Source: Terriglobia bacterium
GTDB taxonomy: Bacteria; Acidobacteriota; Terriglobia; Terriglobales; Acidobacteriaceae
DNA length: 64,000 nt
Assembly (NCBI GenBank): GCA_020073645.1
Contig: JAIQET010000008.1
Span: 17,735-81,734 of the forward strand
Direction of reading: 5' to 3'
Shown: positions 24,513-32,460 of the stretch, piece after piece
Layout: every line of letters begins with the position of its first letter
Numbering within the stretch: the stretch's first letter is position 1
Program-made: the position numbers and the translations under genes
The notes under the pieces: generated by a model
Told to the model about the DNA's origin: nothing
Database searches by the model: none
The model's input: the letters and a program-made list of their open reading frames with translations, nothing else

Positions 24513-25889
24513 ATGAGTGAGGACGGGAATCAAGCAAAGGCAAGACTGCAGGAAGCGCAGCTTTCTACGCAGGAACGGCGGAAGAAGCCGCGTATTTCGC
24601 AGACCCCGCCGGCGCCCCCTCCTCGGCCAAAGCTGGAAGATTACTGCAGCATCATCGGCAAGCCACAACTGGAGGAGTTGCGCTACCTGGCCGACGACTT
24701 GCGCGGCAAGACCGTGAAAATGGTCAACTCCACCGCAGTAGGCGGAGGGGTGGCGGAGATTTTGAACCGCCTGGCTCCCTTACTGGAGGAATTGGGAGTT
24801 GCGACCCACTGGGAGGTGATCACCGGGGGCAACGACTTCTTCGAGGTGACCAAGGCATTTCACAATGCCCTGCATGGGGCGCCCTACGTCCTGACGCGAG
24901 AGGCACAAGAGGTTTTCCTCGCACATACCGAACAGAACCGGATGCGCATGAAGTTTGAGGAGGACCTGGTCGTCATCCACGATCCGCAACCCGCGGGACT
25001 GGTGGCGTCGAGAAAAGATCGCCCGGGAAAATGGATCTGGCGTTGCCACATCGATTTGTCGAACCCGCATCCCGAGGTGTGGGGATTCCTGCGGCCTATG
25101 GTGGAGCAGTACGACGCCGCGATCTTCTCATCCCCGGCGTTTGCGCGGAGCCTGTCTATCCCGCAATACCTGTTTTATCCCTGCATCGATCCGCTCTCAG
25201 AGAAGAACAAGGACTTGGAAGAAGGCTACCTGCAGAAGGTGTGCGACGACTTCGGCATCGACCGTTCACGTCCCATCGTGACCCAGATTTCGCGCTTCGA
25301 CCGGCTCAAAGATCCGCTGGGAGTGATTCAAGCCTACAAGATGGCCAAGAACTATGTGGACTGCCAACTGGTGCTGGCCGGAGGAGGCGCCAGCGACGAC
25401 CCCGAAGGTTCCGTCGTGCTGAAGGAGGTACAGGAGGCCGCTGCCGATGACCCGGACATCATTATTCTCGACCTCCCGCCCTGGTCCGCTCTCGAGATCA
25501 ATGCCTTGCAGCGCGCCTCTACGCTCATGGTGCAGAAATCCCTGAAGGAAGGCTTCGGTCTGACTGTGACAGAGGCCCTTTGGAAAGCCAAGCCGACTAT
25601 CGCGGCCGCAGTCGGAGGCATTCCTAGCCAGATCATCCACAAGCTGACCGGCATGCTGGTCCACTCAGTGGAGGGTTGTGCCTACCAGATCCGCTACCTG
25701 CTCACTCATCCTGAATTTGCCGCGCAACTCGGCAAGAACGGGCGCGAACACGTCAAAGAGAACCTGCTGATCACGACCAACGTCCGGCGCTGGCTGCTGC
25801 TGTTCCGCATCCTGTTAGGGCTCGTTGCTGCTGACCCTGGCAGGGAAGGGGCAGCTCTGGAACCGGCCCCAGCGCTTAAGAATTGTTGA
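24513..25889 (+). CDS. treT: TreT-like trehalose synthase (GT4 glycosyltransferase)
   Basis: A GT4 glycosyltransferase of 458 residues resembles trehalose synthase TreT, which joins NDP-glucose and glucose. Family stretches are VNSTAVGGGVAEILNRLAPL, VITGGNDFFEVTKAFHNALH, VVIHDPQPAGL, WRCHIDLSNPHPEVW, QISRFDRLKDPLGVIQAYKM (donor-site Arg/Lys) and KSLKEGFGLTVTEALWKAKP (E-x7-E). The first 45 residues are basic and proline-rich. I use the ATG at 24513, behind AAGGACAG and after the DUF5752 stop; the open frame upstream overlaps that gene. With the sensor-OtsA gene it gives the cell two possible routes to trehalose. Confidence 0.85.
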   Translation: MSEDGNQAKARLQEAQLSTQERRKKPRISQTPPAPPPRPKLEDYCSIIGKPQLEELRYLADDLRGKTVKMVNSTAVGGGVAEILNRLAPLLEELGVATHWEVITGGNDFFEVTKAFHNALHGAPYVLTREAQEVFLAHTEQNRMRMKFEEDLVVIHDPQPAGLVASRKDRPGKWIWRCHIDLSNPHPEVWGFLRPMVEQYDAAIFSSPAFARSLSIPQYLFYPCIDPLSEKNKDLEEGYLQKVCDDFGIDRSRPIVTQISRFDRLKDPLGVIQAYKMAKNYVDCQLVLAGGGASDDPEGSVVLKEVQEAAADDPDIIILDLPPWSALEINALQRASTLMVQKSLKEGFGLTVTEALWKAKPTIAAAVGGIPSQIIHKLTGMLVHSVEGCAYQIRYLLTHPEFAAQLGKNGREHVKENLLITTNVRRWLLLFRILLGLVAADPGREGAALEPAPALKNC

Positions 25890-25995
25890 GGGGCGGCGAA
25901 GGGCACCGGGTCGAGGAAACAGTTCGGTTGTACACTATCGGACGAGCAAAGTCCGCCTCCAGCTTGTCATCCACTTCTATTTCGGGAGAAGTTTG

Positions 25996-26781
25996 ATGAA
26001 GTCCTTGCTAACCGTTTTCATTGCAGCTCTCATCTGGCTGCCGTTGCAGCAGACCACCCAATCGCCTGCGAGCCCACCGCCGGCAAAGACACCCACCCAA
26101 CCGCCGACACAGGCACAGACGGCGCCAAAGGAAAGCAGCACAGCGACCAAGCCTTCCGTGAAGCACGTGCATGTGCACATGGAGGGTTTCGAACTCGACA
26201 AGAAATCCGCGAGTCAGGCCGGCAACACGCAAGTCGGCAGCGCAACTCGCGGCGCAGGGCCGACGGTCTTTCTGTACGCGCCCCACCTGACCAAGGTCTA
26301 CACCCTGACTCCGACCTTTTACTGGACGAGCGCCGTCCACACGAAAGCTTTTGTCTTCCGGCTGTACGATGCCGAGGGTGAAGTTGGGTACGAAACCCGC
26401 ACCCCCGACTTCAGTCTGCAGTATCCTACGAGCGCACCCCCGCTGGAACCCGGCCAGACCTACGTGTGGAACGTGTTGGCAGGGCTCGGACTATTGGGCG
26501 GAGGGAGTCTAGCTGCGGAGTTCAGCGTTCTGAGCCCGGAGGAACGTGCAGTGCTGGAGAAGGAGTTGGCAGGCGCCGACGCGATGAAGCGAGCGGCCAT
26601 CTTTACCGACAAGCGCCTGTGGTACGACGCGATCCAAGCCTACACCGAGATCATCGCCCAGCACCCGGAGATGGCTGACCTCTACGAGAAGCGAGGCAAC
26701 ATCTACGACCAGATCCCGGCTACACAAGACCTGGCGCAAGCGGATTTCGAAAAGGCGGACGAATTGCGGGCGAAAAAGTAG
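25996..26781 (+). CDS. Secreted protein with beta domain and TPR-like tail
   Basis: This is an exported protein of 261 residues. The start MKSLLTVFIAALIWLPLQQ is a signal peptide and is preceded by GGGAGAAG; the longer frame upstream is not needed. Residues about 25-60 are Pro/Thr/Gln-rich. A beta-rich domain (YAPHLTKVYTLTPTFYWTSA, VFRLYDAEGEVGYE, LEPGQTYVWNV) follows; it recalls DUF928-like or Ig-like modules. The C-terminal 70 residues (KRLWYDAIQAYTEIIAQHPE then MADLYEKRGNIYDQI) read as a tetratricopeptide repeat. The role is unknown, perhaps periplasmic scaffolding. Confidence 0.65.
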   Translation: MKSLLTVFIAALIWLPLQQTTQSPASPPPAKTPTQPPTQAQTAPKESSTATKPSVKHVHVHMEGFELDKKSASQAGNTQVGSATRGAGPTVFLYAPHLTKVYTLTPTFYWTSAVHTKAFVFRLYDAEGEVGYETRTPDFSLQYPTSAPPLEPGQTYVWNVLAGLGLLGGGSLAAEFSVLSPEERAVLEKELAGADAMKRAAIFTDKRLWYDAIQAYTEIIAQHPEMADLYEKRGNIYDQIPATQDLAQADFEKADELRAKK

Positions 26782-26795
26782 CGGGTAGCGAGGGC
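26778..26795. repeat. Short heptamer array (unit GTAGCGG)
   Basis: Two units (GTAGCGG, GTAGCGA) overlap the TAG stop of the secreted-protein gene and match the left arm of 10684-10766. Confidence 0.55.
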
Positions 26796-26836
26796 CGAGT
26801 ACGGCACCGGCCCCGCGCCCGCTGTTCTGCGAAAGA

Positions 26837-28240
26837 TTAATCCTCGAAGCTCCGGGCCCCGCCCTGGAACCCGTTCTTGGCTCGCTGCCACACCCACTTC
26901 ACCACCCGCGCATCGTTGTAGCAGTAGCCCAGATTGTGGTTCAGAGTGGAGAAGCAATGCCGCTGGCACGTCTTCTTCATGTTGGTGAGTTGCCTGGCTT
27001 CGAACTTGTGGTTGTCGATGTTTCCCCAGTCGAAGGTTGATGGGTACATGGGGAAGCAGGGCGCGACCGTGCCGTCGGTGCGGATGATCACATTGTTTTC
27101 CCCGCCGCGGCAATTCCAATCGGTGAAGTGCAGTTCGCCGCCGGGCTCCTGGACAATGCCGGTCATGGAGTTAAGCATGGCGGTCACATCCCCGTTGCTG
27201 GACGTGCCGTCGCCGTACCAGCCGTATTTCTTGAGGTCGAGGCCTGAGGACATGCGTACGAAAGCCTTCATCTCCTGCAGGCGCTGCACCGAGTTCACCA
27301 TCTGGTAGCCGGACTTGTTCTTCTCGATGATCCAGTCGATCAGATCGTCCACTGCACGCCAGTCCTGCGGGCGGATGTAGGTAGGATTGTCATACAGATG
27401 TCTGAAGTGATCGTCCTGCTCGAGCATCGGGGTTTCGTTGATGTGGTAGTCGGTGGCCAGCCGGTGCTCACGCGCGTACTCGGTCACTCGCCGGATATCT
27501 TCCAGGTTGTTACGGCAGATGTTCATGTTGAAAAAGATCATGTAGCCGTAACCGTACTGCTTTTTCATCAGGTACTCGAGGTTCTTCTGGACCGGCACCA
27601 GGGCCTTGGGTAAGCCCGGCTTCAAGTCCCAGGCGTCGAGCGCGAAGTTGTAGACGGCCACGCCGGCGTCACCCAAGCGGTCGGCCACTTCGGGACGCAA
27701 CAGCCGGCCGTTGGTGCCGACGTAGATCCAGAATCCCTTCTTGGCGGCGTAATACACCACTTTGTGCGCGAATTGCGGACGCAGCAGCGGTTCGCCTCCC
27801 ATCAGCGCCAGCACGCGGCAACCGTGGTCGTGCAGCCAGTCGATGGATCGCCGTGCCACATCTTCGGTCATGCCCTTGATCTTGTTGTCATAGGCCCAGC
27901 AGTACCAGCAATCCAGGTTGCACTTGTATTCCAGGAACAGGTACGCGGTGATGGGATGAAAGGTGCCGGGCAAAACCCGCGACTTGACGTAGGGAAACAA
28001 CCACCCCCGCGCCGTACGATAAATCAGCTTGGGAGTCCATTTGCGCTTTTCCGGAGGCGTCTCCAGCCCGGGATCGTCGAGCATCTCCGGATGCTGCGGG
28101 AACACCGCCTCCGGCAAGGTAGCGCCCTTGGCCGCCGCCGGCGCCGGCGGCTTGGGACTGGAATTCATGAGAAGGTCGTGGATGGCAACGTCAATGCGGA
28201 ACTTCGCAGGTCCTGCTGGTGGTGCTGGTGCAGTAGCCAT
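26837..28240 (-). CDS. Radical SAM protein with SPASM-like C-terminus
   Basis: The 467-residue protein has the radical-SAM cluster motif at C107, C111 and C114 (CNLDCWYC), followed by LMGGEPLLRP and VGTNGRLL. The C-terminal part has extra cysteines (NCRGGENNVIIRTDGTVAPC, then KKTCQRHC and GYC) typical of a SPASM/twitch auxiliary iron-sulfur site. The first 100 residues are Pro/Ala-rich then basic. Relatives modify peptides or help build cofactors; the substrate is unknown. GAGGAGAAAG precedes the ATG. It is divergent from the 80-residue protein at 28519 and has no obvious precursor peptide nearby. Confidence 0.85.
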   Translation of the reverse strand: MATAPAPPAGPAKFRIDVAIHDLLMNSSPKPPAPAAAKGATLPEAVFPQHPEMLDDPGLETPPEKRKWTPKLIYRTARGWLFPYVKSRVLPGTFHPITAYLFLEYKCNLDCWYCWAYDNKIKGMTEDVARRSIDWLHDHGCRVLALMGGEPLLRPQFAHKVVYYAAKKGFWIYVGTNGRLLRPEVADRLGDAGVAVYNFALDAWDLKPGLPKALVPVQKNLEYLMKKQYGYGYMIFFNMNICRNNLEDIRRVTEYAREHRLATDYHINETPMLEQDDHFRHLYDNPTYIRPQDWRAVDDLIDWIIEKNKSGYQMVNSVQRLQEMKAFVRMSSGLDLKKYGWYGDGTSSNGDVTAMLNSMTGIVQEPGGELHFTDWNCRGGENNVIIRTDGTVAPCFPMYPSTFDWGNIDNHKFEARQLTNMKKTCQRHCFSTLNHNLGYCYNDARVVKWVWQRAKNGFQGGARSFED

Positions 28241-28518
28241 GAAGCTTTCTCCTCAAGAAGGACAATTCGCTTGAGCCCGGGACCCCACCCGAGAGATTTC
28301 TAATCATAACTCCGGGCCGGACACCCGGAAAAGATGCTTGCCCTGAATTCGTAAAAATCGAATATGGCGGTAGATGCTGGCCGGTGAGAAACGGTTTCAC
28401 CGTGTCACGAATCGGGACAGACAGCCGCACTTTGCCTGCGCGCGGTGATGTGGTATACATACCGCCGCAGCCCAGGATCAAATTTCCACAGTTCTCTCTC
28501 CGGGAGGAGCCTGCCATC

Positions 28519-28761
28519 ATGGATCTTGTCCATCGCAAACCCCAGCACGGCGACACTCGCACCGGCCGCGACTGCGGTTTCTGTCACCGCCTTGATCCCG
28601 AGTTCAGCCAGCGCAAACTGGTGGATCGCTGGGTGGTTAATGAGTTGGACGACACCGCATCGGCACATCTCACCGAGGACGGTTACGTAAAGCATCGCAT
28701 GCTGGAGATGATTGAGCGTTTTGGGGCTAGGCTTGAGCCGTTGAAATCCGGGGCGGCGTAG
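28519..28761 (+). CDS. Small CxxC protein, unknown function
   Basis: An 80-residue soluble protein has a single CGFC pair near residue 19 followed by a mostly helical, charged sequence (LVDRWVVNELDDTASAHLTE, MLEMIERFGARLEP). GGGAGGAG lies nine bases before the ATG, which makes this start better than the upstream extension of the frame. The two cysteines could bind metal or cycle redox, but two are too few for a full zinc site in a monomer. I do not recognise the family. It lies between the divergent radical SAM gene and the blaI operon. Confidence 0.5.
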   Translation: MDLVHRKPQHGDTRTGRDCGFCHRLDPEFSQRKLVDRWVVNELDDTASAHLTEDGYVKHRMLEMIERFGARLEPLKSGAA

Positions 28762-28877
28762 ATTGCGCGCAGGATGTTTCCCGATACCACCTCCCAAGAC
28801 TGCCGCGGCTTGCTAATCCATCTGAAACTCCTTGAAAAATGAGCGAGATACTGTGCAACCCGCGGCTGGCCCGCAAG

Positions 28878-28895
28878 CAACTAATGATTTAGTTG
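28878..28895. promoter_or_regulatory. BlaI-type operator overlapping the blaI promoter
   Basis: The palindrome CAACTAATGATTTAGTTG (7-bp arms) overlaps the -35 box TTGACG (28893-28898), which is followed after 16 bp by TCTAAC (28915-28920). A nearly identical palindrome lies before htrA at 30778. It is the probable site of autorepression by the BlaI-like protein. Confidence 0.6.
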
Positions 28896-28959
28896 ACGTT
28901 TTTGTTCTGGCACGTCTAACCTGGTGGGCAGAAACTTCAACGAACCGGAGGATGGCCGT

Positions 28960-29337
28960 TTGCCGCGCAAGCAGTCCGAAACCCTGACCGAAGCCGAACT
29001 GCGGCTGATGAATGTGTTGTGGCTCAAGCGGTCGGCGACCGTCCATGAAGTCATGCAGGCTCTCTCGGAGAAGCCTCCGCTGGCCTACAACTCCGTTCTC
29101 ACCACCATTCGCATTCTGGAGAGGAAAGGGTATGTGAAGCACGTGAAAGAGGGGCGTGCTCACGTGTACATGCCCAAGGTGGGTCGCGAGGACGCGACGC
29201 GGTTCGAGGTACGCCACCTGGTGAACCGGTTCTTCAAGAATTCCCACGAACTGCTGGTGTTGAACATTCTGGAAGACCAGAGCATCGATGCCGAGGAATT
29301 GGATCGCTTGCGCAAGCTGGTGGAAGGGAGCAAGTGA
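28960..29337 (+). CDS. blaI: BlaI/MecI/CopY-family repressor
   Basis: A winged-helix repressor of 125 residues. The family start LTEAELRLMNVLWLKRSATV is followed by the recognition helix region AYNSVLTTIRILERKGYVKH and an acidic dimerisation helix at the end. BlaI proteins repress their own operon until the partner BlaR/M56 protease triggers their cleavage. The frame is open to a GTG at 28924, but that has no ribosome site, while GGAGG lies eight bases before the TTG at 28960. The M56 gene starts eight bases after its stop. The matching operators upstream of this gene and of htrA indicate a small regulon. Confidence 0.9.
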   Translation: MPRKQSETLTEAELRLMNVLWLKRSATVHEVMQALSEKPPLAYNSVLTTIRILERKGYVKHVKEGRAHVYMPKVGREDATRFEVRHLVNRFFKNSHELLVLNILEDQSIDAEELDRLRKLVEGSK

Positions 29338-29344
29338 GCCAGAT

Positions 29345-30739
29345 ATGACGGCCGCGCTCAACCTGAACGCGATTGCGCAGATCTCAGCCGAACGCTTGGT
29401 GGACTGCCTGGTGGAAGGCGTGATTATCACCGCCTGTGTAGGGCTGCTGCTGCGCGTGATTCGCCGGCAGAATTCCGGGACGCGCTTTGCCGTTTGGTTT
29501 TCGGTGCTGCTTGCGATCCCCCTTCTGGCCGTGTCAGGCGGTATCTGGGCGAGCGTCGCAGGCATCGTCCCGGCAACAGCCGGTGCCGTTCGGCCAGCCA
29601 TCACCGTGCCGGCCTCGTGGGCGCTCTACCTGGTCGGGGCGTGGGCGCTGCTGGCGGGCGTCGGTCTGGTGCGCGTCGGCGCGGGTCTCTGGCACCTGTA
29701 CAGGCTGCGCAAGAGCTGTGTCGCGATCGAGGCCACGAGTCTCGATCCGGTGTTGCAGGAAATGCTGCGGCGGTTCCAGGCACCAAGAGCAGTCACAATT
29801 TGCTCTTCCGACCGGGTGCAGGCGCCCACCGCGTTAGGCTTCATCAAACCTGCGGTCGTCCTTCCCAGTGGCCTGATGCAGGAGCTGTCCACGGTGGAGC
29901 TGCAGTCTGTGCTGCTGCACGAACTGGCGCATTTGCGGCGCCGGGATGACTGGACGAACCTGGTCCAGAAGATCCTCAAGGCGCTGCTGTTCTTCCATCC
30001 CGCGGTGTGGTGGGTCGAGCAGCGAATTTCTCTGGAGCGGGAGATGGCATGCGACGACGCGGTGCTGGCGGAGACCGCCGACCCGCGGGCTTATGCGCGA
30101 TGCCTGGTGTATCTCGCGGAGAAAAGCTTTGTACGCCGCAGCCTGAGGTTGGCGCAGGCCGCCGTAGGCCGCCTTCGGCACACCTCGATGCGAGTCGCGC
30201 AGATTCTGGACGGGGACCGGCCACGCACGACGCGAGTGTGGAAGCCAGCCGTATCGCTGGTAGCGGTCTTGTCGTGTGCCAGCCTGATTTTTCTGGGGCG
30301 TGCACCCAAGTTGGTCGGGTTCCGAGACGACACTACCCGAGTAGTGGCGCATGCGGCGGCGGCAGCTCCGGTCTTGCCGACCGCGGCGAAGGGGTCTGTC
30401 CCTACTGGCGCTCAGGATGCGGCGCCCAAGCCCGCTGTGCACAAGGTATCCGCAAGCCGGCAGGCCCTCGCCGCGAAATTGCAGGCCAAACCACCAGTTC
30501 CGCAGCGTAACGACTCCGCCATCAAGGCCAAGTTAGCGCCGCAAGAAAATGCGCTAGCTGTGGTGCCAGCCAAGAGTGGCGACGAAGGGATGACGCTCCC
30601 GGCAACCATCCTGGTCTTCGTGGAAAGCCGCAGCTACGGTGCGAACGGAATCCTGGAATGGCAAGTCGCTGTGTGGCGCGTCACCGTGCAGCAAACAGAT
30701 AATCCAGCCGCGAAGGGTATCACCCGGAAATCAATTTAG
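29345..30739 (+). CDS. BlaR1-like M56 membrane metalloprotease sensor
   Basis: A 464-residue integral-membrane zinc protease partners the BlaI repressor. Helices lie around residues 20-40, 47-70 and 80-105; the zinc motif HELAHLRRRD starts at residue 192 and EREMACDDAVL supplies the third ligand region. A further helix (VSLVAVLSCASLIFLG) is near residue 305, followed by an Ala/Pro/Lys-rich periplasmic tail of about 150 residues. There is no penicillin-binding sensor domain, so the signal is probably not a beta-lactam; envelope stress is plausible given the HtrA gene behind it. The ATG at 29345 is used; the open frame before it overlaps blaI. Confidence 0.88.
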   Translation: MTAALNLNAIAQISAERLVDCLVEGVIITACVGLLLRVIRRQNSGTRFAVWFSVLLAIPLLAVSGGIWASVAGIVPATAGAVRPAITVPASWALYLVGAWALLAGVGLVRVGAGLWHLYRLRKSCVAIEATSLDPVLQEMLRRFQAPRAVTICSSDRVQAPTALGFIKPAVVLPSGLMQELSTVELQSVLLHELAHLRRRDDWTNLVQKILKALLFFHPAVWWVEQRISLEREMACDDAVLAETADPRAYARCLVYLAEKSFVRRSLRLAQAAVGRLRHTSMRVAQILDGDRPRTTRVWKPAVSLVAVLSCASLIFLGRAPKLVGFRDDTTRVVAHAAAAAPVLPTAAKGSVPTGAQDAAPKPAVHKVSASRQALAAKLQAKPPVPQRNDSAIKAKLAPQENALAVVPAKSGDEGMTLPATILVFVESRSYGANGILEWQVAVWRVTVQQTDNPAAKGITRKSI

Positions 30740-30777
30740 GCAGGTACAAGATGGGCGCGAAGATATGTTTTTCAAAT

Positions 30778-30793
30778 AACTAAAGAATTAGTT
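30778..30793. promoter_or_regulatory. Second BlaI-type operator, upstream of htrA
   Basis: AACTAAAGAATTAGTT has the same 6-bp arms and 4-bp spacer as the palindrome at 28879-28894. It lies 32 bp before the htrA start codon and is followed by another partial palindrome (TTGTAGACAA). Confidence 0.6.
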
Positions 30794-30824
30794 GTAGACA
30801 AACTACCTCAAGGATGGTGAAGAA

Positions 30825-32384
30825 ATGAAAGCCTGGATCAACCAGAATTGGACAACAAGCAAAATGCGATTGCTGATGGCGCCGGTGCTGGCGGTGGCTC
30901 TGGCGGTTTCGTTCGCAACCTACAAACTTGTGACGCCGTCAGCCGCGACCGCAGCGGTGGCGGCTCCTCCTGCGGCGCCGCTCGACGCCGATAGCGTCAG
31001 CGCATTGCTGTCGCTCGACCGTGCCATGGAAACGTTGGCCGCGCACGTCACTCCGGCGGTGGTGAATGTCGCGGTCACGGCGAAGACCAAGCCAGTCTCG
31101 GTGCTCCGCGGACAGCCAGACGACGACTCCGATCAGGACCAGATTCCTCCTGAGTTCCGGCGCTTCTTCGGGCCGTTTGGGCGCCCGATGCAGCCTGGCC
31201 CGCAAATTGAGCGCGGCATCGGCACGGGGGCGATCATTTCGCCCGACGGATACATTGTCACCAATGATCATGTAGTGCACGGCGCGACCGACATCCGCGT
31301 CACCTTGAGTGACCGGCGGGTGCTTGCGGCAAAGCTGATCGGCACCGACCCACTCACCGATCTCGCGGTGATCAAGATTGAGGGCAAGAATTTTCCCAGC
31401 GTTCCCTGGGGTGACTCCGCCGCGTTGCACCCTGGGCAGACGGTGCTGGCGTTCGGCAACCCGCTGGGGATGCGGTTCACGGTGACACGCGGAATCGTAA
31501 GTGCCCTGAACCGGGCCAACCCCTACAACGATGATCCGCGCAAGCCGGGCGAATTCATCCAGACCGACGCTGCCATCAACCCCGGCAATTCCGGCGGCCC
31601 GCTGGTGAATGCCCGCGGCGAAGTGGTGGGCATCAATACCTTCCTGATTTCGCAGAGCGGAGGATTCTCCGGCATGGGGTTTGCCATCCCCGCGCAGATC
31701 GCCAAGCCGACGGCCGAGGAATTGATCAAGCACGGCAAGGTCAGCCATGGTTACATCGGCATCAGCATTAACGATGTCACGCCGGATAACGCCAAGTTCT
31801 TTGATCTGAAGCAGGCGAGCGGAGCAGTGATCTCGCACGTGGATTCCGACTCTCCCGGCGCCCGCGCGGGGCTGAAAGAGGGCGACGTCATTACCGGGGT
31901 AGATGGCCAGCAAGTGAATGACGCCGGACGGTTGCAGGTGGTGATCGGACAGAAGCAGCCGGGAACCAGGGTCGAACTGGAGGTGATGCGCGACGCAAAG
32001 ACCATGACTGTCCCGGTCACACTGGCCGACATGAGCAAGAGCGACGGCGAGAGCGCTGGCACCAGCGAAGAGCACGGCAAGATGCGCTGGGGCGTCGGGC
32101 TGACCGATCTGACGCCCGACCTGCGCCAGCAGGTGCAAGCACCGTCCGATTTGCACGGCGCCGTGGTGGGCCAAGTCGCACCGGGCAGTTCGGCTGACAA
32201 CGCCGGATTGCAGCGCGGCGATGTGATCGTGGAGGTAAATCGCAAGCCGATGCACAGCGCCGCCGAGGTGAAGGAAGCTCTCACCAGCGTGCCCAAGGGA
32301 CAGGATGCTCTATTGCTGGTGTGGTCGAACGGTGGCAATACGTTCCGGGTGATGCATTCGCCGGAAGGCGGCAGCGGGGAATAG
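30825..32384 (+). CDS. HtrA/DegP-type serine protease with two PDZ domains
   Basis: This is a periplasmic quality-control protease and chaperone of 519 residues. The N-terminal helix (MRLLMAPVLAVALAVSFATY) acts as signal or anchor. The trypsin-like triad is H149 (TNDHVVHG), D179 (LTDLAVIK) and S256 (NPGNSGGPL). Two PDZ domains follow, at about 300-395 (KVSHGYIGISINDVTP) and 415-505 (GAVVGQVAPGSSADNAGLQR). AAGGA precedes the ATG. It lies 85 bp behind the M56 gene with its own BlaI-type operator, so it is probably induced together with that sensor pair. Confidence 0.95.
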   Translation: MKAWINQNWTTSKMRLLMAPVLAVALAVSFATYKLVTPSAATAAVAAPPAAPLDADSVSALLSLDRAMETLAAHVTPAVVNVAVTAKTKPVSVLRGQPDDDSDQDQIPPEFRRFFGPFGRPMQPGPQIERGIGTGAIISPDGYIVTNDHVVHGATDIRVTLSDRRVLAAKLIGTDPLTDLAVIKIEGKNFPSVPWGDSAALHPGQTVLAFGNPLGMRFTVTRGIVSALNRANPYNDDPRKPGEFIQTDAAINPGNSGGPLVNARGEVVGINTFLISQSGGFSGMGFAIPAQIAKPTAEELIKHGKVSHGYIGISINDVTPDNAKFFDLKQASGAVISHVDSDSPGARAGLKEGDVITGVDGQQVNDAGRLQVVIGQKQPGTRVELEVMRDAKTMTVPVTLADMSKSDGESAGTSEEHGKMRWGVGLTDLTPDLRQQVQAPSDLHGAVVGQVAPGSSADNAGLQRGDVIVEVNRKPMHSAAEVKEALTSVPKGQDALLLVWSNGGNTFRVMHSPEGGSGE

Positions 32385-32417
32385 TCCGCCGGCGCTGCGT
32401 CACGAGGGGAAAAGGAA

Positions 32418-32459
32418 ACGCTGCACTCGCGTGTTCAAGTGACTGCGCGAGTGCAGCGT
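32418..32459. terminator. Convergent hairpin between htrA and the methyltransferase gene
   Basis: A 14-bp perfect stem (32418-32431 with 32446-32459, ACGCTGCACTCGCG and complement) has a 14-nt loop in the 76-bp gap between two convergent genes. There is no T tract, so it may stop transcription inefficiently or protect 3' ends. Confidence 0.5.
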
Positions 32460-32460
32460 A

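Noticed and set aside
26837..28761. RiPP system made of the radical SAM protein and the 80-residue CxxC protein
   Set aside because: The small protein has no leader/core pattern, no repeats and no recognition domain nearby, and the genes are divergent.
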